This document shows, piece after piece, positions 34,880 through 45,057 of a stretch of 64,000 bases of DNA. The notes beneath the pieces are model-generated. The model saw only the letters and a program-made list of their open reading frames with translations, had not been told where the DNA came from and searched no databases. Each line of letters begins with the position of its first letter. Within the stretch, counting starts at the first letter, position 1. Location of the stretch: contig LNEC01000006.1 of assembly GCA_001464035.1 (NCBI GenBank), positions 1 to 64,000 on the forward strand. Direction: 5' to 3'. The DNA is from Bradyrhizobiaceae bacterium Ga0074131. Lineage in GTDB: Bacteria; Pseudomonadota; Alphaproteobacteria; Rhizobiales; Xanthobacteraceae. The position numbers and the translations under genes were made by a program.

Positions 34880-35563
34880 ATGAACCTGACCTCGCCCGTT
34901 TTCAATGGCGCGGCCGATGTTGCCGAAGCGCCTGGCGGCGCCGTGGCCTCGCTGCTCAAAATCGCCGACGACAGCCCGGACGGCATGCTCGGCATGCTGT
35001 TGTCGGGCCTGTCGGGGGTCGCCGCCGCAATGGCGGTGGCGATCGTCCTGACCGTCTATTTCCGGACCGGCTATCGCAGCTCGCGCGACATTCTGAGGCA
35101 CGGCCTCGCCGCCGCGGTGGCGCTCGCGCTGCTCGCCTTCGTGGCCTGGGACACGCGGCATGCCGCGCAGGCCTATCTCGGCATCAACGCGGCCAAACCC
35201 GTGGTCGAATTCGAGATCCGGCTGCCCAGGGCCGCGCTTGCGTCGGTGTCCGACAGCCAGGTCGAGCTCGTCACCGATCGCAACCAGAAGCTGGCCCGGA
35301 TGCAGGCCGCGCTTGCGTCTGACGGCAATGGCCGCACGGTGATCACGGGTTCCGTGACGCTGGATTACCGAACCACCGACCGAGTCGTGGTACTGAACCT
35401 GCGGGGCCAGCCGCAGCGCCAGTTCAAGCTGCGGCTCGCCGCAAACCCCGGTCATTCCGATCAGTTCGGGCCCTGGCACCTCGCCGATCGCGTCGCTTCG
35501 TCCGCGGGCGCAGCGGCGCACGAGCCGAACGACGCCTACGCGATCCGCTATCGGGTGCTGTAG
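34880..35563 (+). CDS. Membrane-anchored protein of unknown function (227 aa)
   Basis: I do not recognise the family. Two hydrophobic helices lie at about 40-60 (LLSGLSGVAAAMAVAIVLTV) and 75-90 (AAAVALALLAFVAWD), followed by a soluble, probably periplasmic C-terminal domain of about 130 residues beginning KPVVEFEIRLPRAAL. That domain reads like a beta-rich fold with a VELVTDRNQK segment. It is divergent from the MAPEG gene and has no tight partner. Confidence 0.65.
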   Translation: MNLTSPVFNGAADVAEAPGGAVASLLKIADDSPDGMLGMLLSGLSGVAAAMAVAIVLTVYFRTGYRSSRDILRHGLAAAVALALLAFVAWDTRHAAQAYLGINAAKPVVEFEIRLPRAALASVSDSQVELVTDRNQKLARMQAALASDGNGRTVITGSVTLDYRTTDRVVVLNLRGQPQRQFKLRLAANPGHSDQFGPWHLADRVASSAGAAAHEPNDAYAIRYRVL

Positions 35564-35576
35564 CATCTGCCTGTCG

Positions 35577-35605
35577 TCATGCCCCACGCATGCGGGGGCA
35601 TCAGT
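35577..35605. repeat. Short palindromic intergenic element
   Basis: GTCATGCCCC and GGGGGCAT arms flank ACGCATGC. It follows the preceding gene at 14 bases and belongs to the group of GTCATxCCC repeats seen in the window. Confidence 0.4.
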
Positions 35606-35787
35606 ACGTCGCGGCGTACCGGCTCAATCCCTGCTGCCTCTGGATGCTGGATCATCGCTGGAGCCTTTCATCGGGCGGCGCGTTGCGCCGACCCGGTGGC
35701 GGATGATGAAGACCCGGGGGGATGTGATTAGATTTCATCATATCGACTTCAGGCTGATCTATATATTTCGCCCGCAAGGACCAAGGC

Positions 35788-36627
35788 ATGCCCGAATTTC
35801 GCCTGACCCAGATTTCCGACACCCACCTCACCCGCCGCCACCAGAAGCTCACCGACAATTTTCACCGGCTGAGCGACTACATCGACGCGACGCGGCCCGA
35901 TCTCGTCGTCAACAGCGGCGACCTCGCCTGGGACGCGCCGACCAACCCGGACGATCTCGAATTTGCCCGCGAGCTGCACGTTGCGCTTCCGGCGCCCTGC
36001 CGCACCATTCCCGGCAATCACGATATCGGCGACAATCCGACCAGGATCGGTCCGGCGCCGCCGCAGCCCGTCACCGAGCAAGGCCGGCAGGCGTTCCGCG
36101 CGTGCTTCGGCGAGGATCGCTGGTGCTTCGAGGCCGTCGGCTGGCGCTTCATCGGCCTCAATTCAATGGTGATGAGTACAGGCCTTGCGAGCGAGGCCGA
36201 ACAGTTCGCGTGGCTGGCTTCGCAACTTTCCAGCGCCGGCGGCAGGCCAGTGGCGCTGTTCCTTCACAAGCCGCTCTTTCTGCATTCCCCCGACGATCCG
36301 GAACTGGCGGCGACGGTGAGCCGCTACATGCCGATGCCGGCGCGCAGCCGTGTTGTGGAGTTGCTGGATGCCGTCGACCTGCGGCTGGTCGCCAGCGGGC
36401 ACGTGCACCAGCGCCGCGATTTTACGCATCGCCACGTCCGACACGTCTGGGCCCCATCGGCCGCCTTCATCATTCCCGACCGGAAGCAGGAAGTGATCGG
36501 GACCAAGGAGGTCGGGCTGGTGGAGTATCGCTTCCAGCCCGACGCGTTCGAGGTCCGTCACATTAGGGCGCCGGGCCAGATCGATATCGATCTGGATTCC
36601 CTCCTCGGCCCCGCCGCCAAGACCTAG
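35788..36627 (+). CDS. CpdA-like metallophosphoesterase (cyclic nucleotide phosphodiesterase type)
   Basis: The 279-residue protein has the five blocks of a calcineurin-like phosphoesterase: ISDTHL (8-13), NSGDLAW, GNHD, FLHKPLF and ASGHVHQRRD. The order and length fit the CpdA/YfcE group that hydrolyses cAMP or related phosphodiesters, though the substrate is not proved. AAGGAC lies before the ATG. The gene is alone in its orientation locally. Confidence 0.88.
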   Translation: MPEFRLTQISDTHLTRRHQKLTDNFHRLSDYIDATRPDLVVNSGDLAWDAPTNPDDLEFARELHVALPAPCRTIPGNHDIGDNPTRIGPAPPQPVTEQGRQAFRACFGEDRWCFEAVGWRFIGLNSMVMSTGLASEAEQFAWLASQLSSAGGRPVALFLHKPLFLHSPDDPELAATVSRYMPMPARSRVVELLDAVDLRLVASGHVHQRRDFTHRHVRHVWAPSAAFIIPDRKQEVIGTKEVGLVEYRFQPDAFEVRHIRAPGQIDIDLDSLLGPAAKT

Positions 36628-36662
36628 CGCCGGCCTCAACCCTCTCTTGTGTTCAATGGGGT

Positions 36663-37064
36663 TTATTGGGCCCCGGCCGTATTGAAGCGGGAAAGGTCGC
36701 AATCGGGCGCGGCATATTGCGTCCGCCGCAGCCCGTCACGGTCTGCAACCACGGTCGGCCGGCAACGCGCCTGCCAGGCGGCGCGGGCCTCCGCGTCGGC
36801 CTTCTGTTGCTCCCGCGTCAGCGGCGGTGCGAGGCGAACGACGCCGCCGCCATTGACCTGAAAGTCGGTCGACTGGCTGGGACTGAGCGGAGCGCCGACG
36901 GCGATGGCCGCCGACTTGGCCCGTGCCGCCGCGGCCGCCGCATTGGCCGCTGCCGCGGCGGCCGCGGCGTTGCCATGGTCCATGGAAAAATCCGGCGCGC
37001 GCTGCGCCGACGCTGTCGAGATACCGGCGGCGACGATCAACAGGACGGTTGGAATGACGCGCAT
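36663..37064 (-). CDS. Small secreted alanine-rich protein of unknown function
   Basis: The 133-residue protein has a signal peptide (MRVIPTVLLIVAAGISTASAQ). The mature part carries an alanine-rich segment (NAAAAAAAANAAAAAARAKSAA), which looks like a low-complexity spacer, then a domain with DFQVNGGGVVRLAPP and two cysteines (ARCRP, PDCDL). I know no function. Confidence 0.7.
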   Translation of the reverse strand: MRVIPTVLLIVAAGISTASAQRAPDFSMDHGNAAAAAAAANAAAAAARAKSAAIAVGAPLSPSQSTDFQVNGGGVVRLAPPLTREQQKADAEARAAWQARCRPTVVADRDGLRRTQYAAPDCDLSRFNTAGAQ

Positions 37065-37236
37065 TTCACAAGCCCCAAAATAGCGACGGCAGCATGGGCT
37101 GTTGTTACTCGGGGAATGTTGAGAGCCCGTAAAGCGGGCTGGTTACCGCCCGCGCAAGGGAATGCGTGCAATTCCAGTCAAATGCGACTCGGCATCGACG
37201 TCGGCTCATCGCGAGCGGGACGCGGTGTCCCGTGCC

Positions 37237-38262
37237 TTACGCCTTGTCCGGTCCGACCCGCACCAGCTGCTTGCCGAAATTGGCGCCCTTCAGTAGTCCC
37301 ATGAAGGCGGCGGGCGCGCTGTCGAGACCCTCGGTGACGAACTCCTTGTGCTTGACCTTACCGTCGCGCACCCACTGCGACATGTCGCGCAGGAAGTCGC
37401 CGTGCCGCGCGGCGAAATCGCTGACGATGAAGCCGCGAATGGTCAGCCGCTTGGTCAGCACGTTGCGCATAAGCGCCGAGGCCCATTTCGGCGCCGTCGC
37501 CTCGGTGTCGTTGTAATGCGCGATCAGGCCGCAGACGGGAATCCGCGCAAACGCGTTGAGCAGCGGAAACACCGCTTCGAACACCGCGCCGCCGACATTC
37601 TCGAAATAGACATCGATGCCTTTCGGGCAGGCTTCCTTCAGCTTCGCCGCCAGATCGGGATCGCGGTGATCGAGGCAATCATCGAAGCCGAGTTCCTTCT
37701 TGACGTAGTCGCATTTGTCCTTGCCGCCGGCGATACCCACCGCCCGCGCGCCCTTGATCTTCGCGATCTGCCCGACCGCGGAGCCGACCGCGCCGGACGC
37801 TGCCGCCACCACGACGGTCTCGCCGGCCTGCGGCTTGCCGATATCGAGGAGGCCGGTATAGGCGGTCATGCCGGGCATGCCTAGCACGCCGACCGCGGTC
37901 GAGATCGCGCCGAGCTTCGGATCGATCTTGCTCAGCCCCTTGCCGTCGGACAGCGCGTGGGTCTGCCAACCGGCACGCGACAACACGATGTCGCCCTTGG
38001 CGAAGGCGGAATTGTTCGAGGCGATCACCTCGCTCACGGTGCCGCCCTCCATCACGCCGCCGATCGGCACCGGCGCCGCATAGGACGGGCCGTCGGCCAT
38101 GCGGCCGCGCATATAGGGATCGAGCGACAGCCAGATGGTGCGCAGCAGAACCTCGCCCGCGCCCGGGGTCGGGATCGCGCATTCCTCGACGCGGAAGTCC
38201 GACGCCTTGGGCTCGCCGACCGGACGGGAGACGAGAATGACGCGCTTTGCGGATTGAGGCAT
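37237..38262 (-). CDS. NADP-dependent MDR oxidoreductase (prostaglandin/leukotriene reductase-like, YncB/CurA type)
   Basis: The 341-residue protein opens with RVILVSRPVGEPKASDFRVEE and carries SLDPYMRGRM, the AAASGAVGSAVGQIAKIKGA coenzyme motif and YFENVGGAVFEAVFPLLN, which mark the two-domain alkenal/one oxidoreductase (CurA) family. These enzymes reduce the double bond of unsaturated ketones with NADPH. The ATG at 38262 has AAGGAAC upstream; the 14-residue upstream extension is not supported. Confidence 0.9.
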   Translation of the reverse strand: MPQSAKRVILVSRPVGEPKASDFRVEECAIPTPGAGEVLLRTIWLSLDPYMRGRMADGPSYAAPVPIGGVMEGGTVSEVIASNNSAFAKGDIVLSRAGWQTHALSDGKGLSKIDPKLGAISTAVGVLGMPGMTAYTGLLDIGKPQAGETVVVAAASGAVGSAVGQIAKIKGARAVGIAGGKDKCDYVKKELGFDDCLDHRDPDLAAKLKEACPKGIDVYFENVGGAVFEAVFPLLNAFARIPVCGLIAHYNDTEATAPKWASALMRNVLTKRLTIRGFIVSDFAARHGDFLRDMSQWVRDGKVKHKEFVTEGLDSAPAAFMGLLKGANFGKQLVRVGPDKA

Positions 38263-38283
38263 GATGGTTCCTTGTTTTCTGTT

Positions 38284-38362
38284 CGTCATTTCGAGCGTAG
38301 CCACGCCATCCAGCTATCTTTACCTTGGCGAAATGGATTGCTTAGCTGCGCTCGCGATGACG
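38284..38362. repeat. Dispersed palindromic intergenic element
   Basis: It begins CGTCATTTCGAGCG and ends CGCGATGACG, so the ends are complementary, and contains AAATGGATTGCTTAGCTGCG, very like 32906 and 52909. Confidence 0.65.
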
Positions 38363-38384
38363 GTTTGAATTTTCGAGCGTAATC

Positions 38385-39008
38385 TCAGGCGGTGATTTTC
38401 GCCAGCGCCGCGTCGAACGCCGCGGCAGCGCTCGGCAGATCCTTGAAGGCGAGCCCGCTGTCGGCGGATTGCTTCTGCGCCTCGGTCGCGGTCGGGCGAA
38501 TTTCCGCCACCGGTTTGGCGCCGTCGAGCAAAGCCCGCGGGGCGATCACATGGAATTCATGCGCTTCGACCGGCTGGTCCTTGAGCAGGAAAACACTCAG
38601 CGACACGATGTCCTTGCCGCGCCGGTAAGATATATAACGGTCGACCGCGACCGAACCGTCGCGCTGCATGCCGCCGAGTTTGGCGTAACCCTTGGCGTCC
38701 AGCAGCTTGTGCGACTTGAAGCCCTTTACGCCCACCGACCTGGCCTTCGCGGTTTCTTCCGACAAATCATACTTCTCGGCCATCGCCTTGCCGACCGTTG
38801 CGAGCTGCCCGGACATGTCGTGCTCGAATTCCTTCAACTCGGTGCGCGGCTTCGAAGCCTTGCGGGGCTTCAGCGAATCGCGCTTTTCCATCTCGGCCTT
38901 GCATTGCGCGATGACCCCGGCGACGGATTTGCGCTCCGCATTGACGAGCAGATTCTTCAGATCCTGATCTGAAAGCGCGGCAATCCTGTCGTCCGACCAA
39001 TCGACCAT
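38385..39008 (-). CDS. Conserved protein of unknown function (207 aa)
   Basis: I do not recognise this family. From the ATG at 39008 it reads VDWSDDRIAALSDQDLKNLL, with a basic middle (KPRKASKPRTELKEF) and a soluble C-terminal half (ALLDGAKPVAEIRP). There is no signal peptide or membrane helix, so it is probably cytoplasmic. The 43-residue upstream extension contains nothing typical. The MDR gene follows on the same strand after the palindromic element. Confidence 0.6.
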   Translation of the reverse strand: MVDWSDDRIAALSDQDLKNLLVNAERKSVAGVIAQCKAEMEKRDSLKPRKASKPRTELKEFEHDMSGQLATVGKAMAEKYDLSEETAKARSVGVKGFKSHKLLDAKGYAKLGGMQRDGSVAVDRYISYRRGKDIVSLSVFLLKDQPVEAHEFHVIAPRALLDGAKPVAEIRPTATEAQKQSADSGLAFKDLPSAAAAFDAALAKITA

Positions 39009-39179
39009 AGTGACCCACTTCTCTTCCGAATGATGCTGATGAATTTCCAGGAACAACACCGCGATCCCGAGCCTAGCGCTAGAGCCGGGAGCCGAAGCCT
39101 GACCCTTGGGCAGCGCAGTCGTCCACAGCTCGCACAATAGCGCGTTTCGCCTTATTGTGGTGCTCTATTTGAGCCCGGA

Positions 39180-40676
<1,497 letters not shown>

Positions 40677-40903
40677 TTACCAACTCCTTCGGCGGCCCGT
40701 TCGCCGCGATTCGACCTAGGGGATGAGCAGGACCTGCGGCGGCGCCATGGCGTCACCGTCGAATCGAAGCCCATCGGCAGGGTTGGCGGTGGTCGATAGC
40801 ATGGCGGGCCGCCGAATCAAAGCGTTTGCCGGCCATGCACAGGCTTTTGTGAATGAATCTCCTGGGTTTGTGCGCTACCGCCGATAGCCTGGTCTTCACC
40901 GCA

Positions 40904-41152
40904 TCAGCGCGGATAACCCGGCGGCGGGCCATGCTGCCGGATCGCCTCCACCACCTCGCGATGCCGGCGATCTTCCCGCTTCATGTGAACCGCGATCAGC
41001 GCGTGCGCCGACGGCACCAGCAATAGGACCGGAAAAATCAGCCCGAAAATCACGCAAAGCACGATCAGGACCAGATTGAAAATCGCCGAAAACGGCTGCC
41101 CGTTGAGCAGCAGCCCGAGTGGCGGCAGTAGGGCAGCGAGGACATAGATCAT
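40904..41152 (-). CDS. YqaE/Pmp3 family small membrane protein
   Basis: The 82-residue protein begins MIYVLAALLPPLGLLLNGQ and has two helices with a FGLIFPVLLLVPSAH end, close to the Pmp3/YqaE (UPF0057) family of stress-linked membrane peptides. The C-terminal tail (HMKREDRRHREVVEAIRQHG) is longer and more charged than usual. The gap upstream to guaB is 227 bases with no other feature seen. Confidence 0.75.
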   Translation of the reverse strand: MIYVLAALLPPLGLLLNGQPFSAIFNLVLIVLCVIFGLIFPVLLLVPSAHALIAVHMKREDRRHREVVEAIRQHGPPPGYPR

Positions 41153-41297
41153 CGTCGATTCTCCGGCGGGTTCACGCAGGATTTAGGTGGCATTCCGCTT
41201 CAGACAATAGCTGGCCGGCCGATGCGGCCACCTGCCGCAAAGGTGCCGCGAAGAAAGCGGCCGAGGCCGCCGCCGAGACCACGGAGGACGCACGGCA

Positions 41298-41978
41298 TTA
41301 GCGGCTGGGGTAGAGGCTGAGAACCAGCGCAATAGCGCCGACCAGAATGAGGCTGAGGGCCCAGGACGTGTCCAGATTGAACCAGCTCCGCGATACGAAT
41401 TTCAGGCCAAAATAACGATAAACCAGCCACGCAGCTAATCCGCCCGCCATGATCATCGCGGTGGCGTGAACCACGGAAACCAGCACCGCCATGCCAAGAT
41501 TGGCGTTTATGAGAGTGCCAGCCGCTTGATGGCCTTGGTCGAGGTCCGCTCCCCGGCAGAGCCCGAGATAGATCGGGACGAGCATCAGTCCCGCGCCGTG
41601 AGCGATAGCCACGGCGAAGGACCAGAGTCCGAGTTGGGTCGGCCCTATCCGCGCCAATGCCCGCGGATGGCGCCGGCTGGCAAGGCGAAAGATACCGAAT
41701 CCGATGACGATCAGACTGGCGCCGATCTGAACCTGGCGCTGCCAATCGACGAGAGCGGCCAACAGCGCGAAGGGAAGGATTACGAGGAGCATCGCGAAGA
41801 GATGACCGGCTGCCAGCGACCCCAGCGCGGCCGCCAAGGCACGCGGACTTCTTTCCATCAATCCAGCCGAAACGGCGAGCGGCCAACCCATCCCAGGATT
41901 TACTCCGTGGTAGAGACCGCTGGCGACGACCGCAGCCCAGAGCCAGGCCGGTGTCCAATCCGCTCCGCTCAAGTTCAA
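41298..41978 (-). CDS. Multi-pass membrane protein of unknown function, coupled to the methanethiol oxidase gene
   Basis: The 226-residue protein has about six helices. Polar histidine-bearing motifs sit in the helices: SGLYHGVNPGMGWPLA near the start and VAIAHGAGLMLVPI in the middle, with VVHATAMIMAGG later. This suggests a metal- or ion-handling protein, remotely like NicO/HupE types, but I cannot name the family. The frame begins at a TTG that overlaps the stop of the SBP56 gene (TTGA), so translation is coupled and a shared role is likely. Confidence 0.65.
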   Translation of the reverse strand: MNLSGADWTPAWLWAAVVASGLYHGVNPGMGWPLAVSAGLMERSPRALAAALGSLAAGHLFAMLLVILPFALLAALVDWQRQVQIGASLIVIGFGIFRLASRRHPRALARIGPTQLGLWSFAVAIAHGAGLMLVPIYLGLCRGADLDQGHQAAGTLINANLGMAVLVSVVHATAMIMAGGLAAWLVYRYFGLKFVSRSWFNLDTSWALSLILVGAIALVLSLYPSR

Positions 41979-43375
41979 GCCGACGGATAGCAGAACGAAT
42001 CCGTCGAACAGTCGCCGCCGTCGAGCCGGATTTGGTGCGCCCGGTACCCGTCCGGGAAGCTCACCCAGTAATCTTTTGCGAGTTCAAGGCCACCGCCCGG
42101 TTTCGCTATGGCCATCACCTCGGCTGCGGGTATTCCGCCGGGATAGAATTGGTCATCCCACGTCGAGTAGAGCGAGTTGGTCCAGTAAACGCGTCTGCCG
42201 TCGCGGCTGATCTCCACCATTTGCGGACCGCCCGCAAAAGCCTTGCCGTTCAGGTGAGGGGTACGGCGCGCGATGCCGCCGATGCGGACCGATCCGGCAA
42301 GCCTGGGCTTCCGCGGATCGGTGACGTCGTATTGACGCATCTCGCCGGTGCCCCAGCAGGAGACGTAGAGAAGCTTGTCATCCATCGAGAGGTCGATGTC
42401 AGATACCAGCGGTGGCACGGCGCCGAAGCCCTGCAGAAGCGGCGGCAGTTGATCCTTCGGCGCCGGCTCGGCTGGAATTGTCGCCGTCTTCTCGATGTGA
42501 AACTTGCCGCCCTCGCGCCACCAAGTCCAGATCGAGCCCTCCAGGTTGGTGGTGTCGACCACAACGCCCAGAAAACCATACTCTCGAACCGGATCATGGG
42601 CAGGACGCACTTCCAGCGCCATTTGATGGTTGGCGCCGAGATCGATGGTCTGGACGTTGCGCCGGGCCCGCAGATCCCAGAAGTGTATTCGATGGCCATA
42701 CTTGTTCGAGAGGAGATCCTCCGGAACGATCCCGTTCTCGAACTGCGGTGGCAACGCCCACTCGCTCGTCACCATGTAATCGCGTGGCAGATTCCACCAG
42801 AAATCATAGTGCAGTTTCTGCGGACCACGATCGATCTCCCACTGTCCGAGAATTTCGAACGTCTCGCAATCCATGATGAAGACGCCGGGCGGTCCATCGG
42901 TACCATCCTTGCCACCGCCGCCGAGGGTGCTGACGTAGATGCCTTGCGGCCCGCAGTGAACGGTATGGGGCCGTGAGTAACCGGTTTTCTTGAAGATTTC
43001 CTCGGGCTCTATGATCTTGTGTATTTTCGCCTGGGTGGGATCCGGCTTGGTGTCTACGATATAGATTCGGGAGGACCGGATGCCAGGGATGATGAGGTAG
43101 CGCCGCTCGAGGAAAGCGTGTCCGGCGAGCGGCGATAGAGCCGACGAACAAGCGTTCCAGCCGAAATGGTGAAACTCGTCGCCCTTGTTAGGCATCGTCA
43201 CCGTGTGGACGACCTGACTGTATGTCGCGGAGCCAGGCCTTACGTCGACAACCGCCAGCGCGTCGGGCTTGGAGAAGTCCGGGCTGAGCAGCAGCGTATA
43301 GGCGAAGCTTTCCGGTGGAGCTTCCATAGCAAGCTTCGGCGAGGCGTGAAACGTGGGGTCCGGCCTTATCGTCAT
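41975..43375 (-). CDS. Methanethiol oxidase / selenium-binding protein 56 family
   Basis: The 466-residue protein has the SBP56 pattern throughout: DEFHHFGWNACSS, RPHTVHCGPQGIYVSTLGG, LHYDFWWNLPRDYMVTSEWA, YVSCWGTGEMRQYDV and a C-terminal RAHQIRLDGGDCSTDSF. Bacterial MtoX oxidises methanethiol to formaldehyde, sulfide and peroxide with copper. I see no signal peptide, whereas some MtoX are periplasmic, so location is open. A membrane protein gene overlaps its 3' end. Confidence 0.92.
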   Translation of the reverse strand: MTIRPDPTFHASPKLAMEAPPESFAYTLLLSPDFSKPDALAVVDVRPGSATYSQVVHTVTMPNKGDEFHHFGWNACSSALSPLAGHAFLERRYLIIPGIRSSRIYIVDTKPDPTQAKIHKIIEPEEIFKKTGYSRPHTVHCGPQGIYVSTLGGGGKDGTDGPPGVFIMDCETFEILGQWEIDRGPQKLHYDFWWNLPRDYMVTSEWALPPQFENGIVPEDLLSNKYGHRIHFWDLRARRNVQTIDLGANHQMALEVRPAHDPVREYGFLGVVVDTTNLEGSIWTWWREGGKFHIEKTATIPAEPAPKDQLPPLLQGFGAVPPLVSDIDLSMDDKLLYVSCWGTGEMRQYDVTDPRKPRLAGSVRIGGIARRTPHLNGKAFAGGPQMVEISRDGRRVYWTNSLYSTWDDQFYPGGIPAAEVMAIAKPGGGLELAKDYWVSFPDGYRAHQIRLDGGDCSTDSFCYPSA

Positions 43376-43478
43376 CTTACTGCCTCCCTGTTCGCGCGGA
43401 TTTGCACCAAGTGTCTAGGCGGCACGCAGCAGCACGACATGATCCGGCCGATCGAGGTAGCCTTGCGAGCGCCGTCCG

Positions 43479-43682
43479 TCAGTTCGAGCTCGGGATGTCG
43501 CCGCTCCCAACCCCTCGTTTGATCCTGACAGTAATCTCTTCTGAAACGACCGGCCGATTCAACGGACAGTGACTGGCGGCGCCCAAAACGAGCTGAAGCG
43601 CGTGTTTGCCTGGCCGCAATTCGATGCGCCGCCCCTCTGTTTCACCGGGCTCTTGGGATAAAGCGAAGCCGAGCCGTTCCAT
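43479..43682 (-). pseudogene. C-terminal remnant of a DUF4399-family protein
   Basis: The 67-residue frame contains RRIELRPGKHALQLVLGAASHCPLNRPV, then VVSEEITVRIK: the C-terminal third of DUF4399 (usually about 140 residues with a signal peptide and GHHHLLID before it). No signal peptide or His motif precedes it; the ATG follows the TAA of the upstream gene (TAAATG). It is either a truncated gene or a coupled fragment. Confidence 0.55.
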
Positions 43683-43886
43683 TTAGTGGCTCTCGCCCCA
43701 TCTACGCCAATGAGTCGGCTGAATGTGAATGTGGTTCCGGTTCGAAGCTTCGACCCACTCGGCCCCATTCTTGTGACACGGGTACATCAGCGCGTGGACG
43801 ATTCCGTCGTAACCTATGACACAGACTTCAAGGTCTCCGTCAGACGGCGCGGTCGAAGCGGGTAACCATTCTACCCTATGGGCCAT
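43683..43886 (-). CDS. Small DUF551-like protein (67 aa)
   Basis: From the ATG at 43886 (GAGGAG upstream) it reads MAHRVEWLPASTAPSDGDLEV, then HALMYPCHKNGAEWVEA and IQPTHWRRWGESH. The W(L/I)PxSxxP start and the C-terminal PTHWxxW fit the DUF551 type, small proteins of unknown function. A GTG at 43895 is a poorer start because the ribosome binding site touches it. The DUF4399 remnant begins right after its stop. Confidence 0.65.
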   Translation of the reverse strand: MAHRVEWLPASTAPSDGDLEVCVIGYDGIVHALMYPCHKNGAEWVEASNRNHIHIQPTHWRRWGESH

Positions 43887-43954
43887 AACGGGCACTCCTC
43901 AAAAGATTCAGGTGGCTCGACGGAAAGGGATTGCCGCAGCCGGCGGCCTCTCCC

Positions 43955-44158
43955 TTAGCGACTCGTCGAATAGACCGGTGACGGGTCGCGGAAATTCGCA
44001 GGCGCTGAGCTGTTTATGTCGACCGCCAGTTCCGTGGCGGGCATCATGCCTGGTGCGACAGTGCGCGCGGTCGAAGACGATTGTGACCGCATGGTAATGG
44101 CGGCGAAAGCAAGCAGTGCGATCGCCACGAACCCCGCAATTCTCCGATGCCTTGTCAT
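43955..44158 (-). CDS. Small exported protein of unknown function (67 aa)
   Basis: ATG at 44158 with GGAGG 6 bases upstream. The frame begins MTRHRRIAGFVAIALLAFAAI, a signal peptide or anchor, and continues for about 40 residues without cysteine. Coding is supported only by start context and the leader; it could be an anchored peptide. Confidence 0.5.
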   Translation of the reverse strand: MTRHRRIAGFVAIALLAFAAITMRSQSSSTARTVAPGMMPATELAVDINSSAPANFRDPSPVYSTSR

Positions 44159-44312
44159 GGGAACCTCCGTTCCCCACCCCTACAGGTGTAGGTCATTGGA
44201 ACCGCGCAAAGGTTCAGCCGGGTTGGCGCGAAGATGCGTTCGCGGGTTATTGTCGAATGGCGGGTTCCGCCACCACCTGAGGACAAAACCGTCTGGAAAC
44301 CGCTAGCCGGGA

Positions 44313-45023
44313 TCAGCGTTCAAGACCGCCCATAGCGGTTACGCTTCCCTTGCCCCGAAACCCCATCGCCAGCACGTAGCGCTCCGAGGAATCCTTGCGG
44401 CTGGAGGCCGGCTTGACGTGCCTGACGCTGGCAAAATCGTGCTTAAGCTGGGTCATCAGCGTCGCATCGGCGCCGCTTTGAAACACCTTGGCGACGAAAG
44501 TACCGCCTGGATTGAGCACATCGGCGGCAAAGGCGGCGGCGCCTTCGACGAGGCCGAGGATGCGCAGCTGATCGGTCTTGCGATGGCCCGTGGTGTTGGC
44601 GGCCATATCGGACAGCACCACATCGGCGCGGCCGCCCATCATGGCAAGCAATCTGTCCGGCGCGTCCTCCTTGAGAAAATCAAGCTGCGCGAAGGTGACG
44701 CCGGGGATTTCCGGCATCTCCAAGAGATCGATCGCGATCACCTTGCCCCTGCCGTCGGCGGCGCCGACCCGCTTGGCCGCGATCTGGCTCCAGCCGCCCG
44801 GTGCGGCGCCGAGATCCACTACCGTGATCCCTTGTTTCAGAAAATGGTACTTGTCGTCGATCTCGATCAGCTTGTAGGCCGCGCGCGAGCGCAGGCCGTC
44901 CCGCTTGGCCTGCGCCACATAGGGATCGTTGAGCTGCCGTTCCAGCCAGAGTTTGGAGGACAGTTTTAGCCGGCCGCCGCTTTTGACGGTGACGCGCAGC
45001 CGCCCTGTCGTATCCTTTGCCAT
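44313..45023 (-). CDS. rlmE: 23S rRNA (uridine-2'-O-)-methyltransferase
   Basis: RlmE/FtsJ methylates the 2'-hydroxyl of a uridine in the 23S rRNA A loop (U2552 in E. coli). The 236-residue protein shows SRAAYKLIEID, VDLGAAPGGWSQ for SAM and the K-D-K-E tetrad (with SDMAANTTGHRKTDQ, FVAKVFQ and SSERYVLAMGF). The ATG at 45023 gives MAKDTTGRLR; ten earlier residues are not needed. It lies 34 bases after ppx/gppA on the same strand. Confidence 0.95.
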   Translation of the reverse strand: MAKDTTGRLRVTVKSGGRLKLSSKLWLERQLNDPYVAQAKRDGLRSRAAYKLIEIDDKYHFLKQGITVVDLGAAPGGWSQIAAKRVGAADGRGKVIAIDLLEMPEIPGVTFAQLDFLKEDAPDRLLAMMGGRADVVLSDMAANTTGHRKTDQLRILGLVEGAAAFAADVLNPGGTFVAKVFQSGADATLMTQLKHDFASVRHVKPASSRKDSSERYVLAMGFRGKGSVTAMGGLER

Positions 45024-45057
45024 GGCCGAGGCTCTAGCACACAGGCGGGCCAAACGC

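Noticed and set aside
41153..41215. Possible EcfG-type promoter (GGAAT...CGTG) before the Pmp3-like gene
   Set aside because: The gene type would suit stress control, but both boxes deviate from consensus and I cannot separate it from chance.
44196..44225. GGAAC-N-GTT pattern that resembles an EcfG stress promoter
   Set aside because: The spacing (18) is off and no gene starts downstream on that strand.
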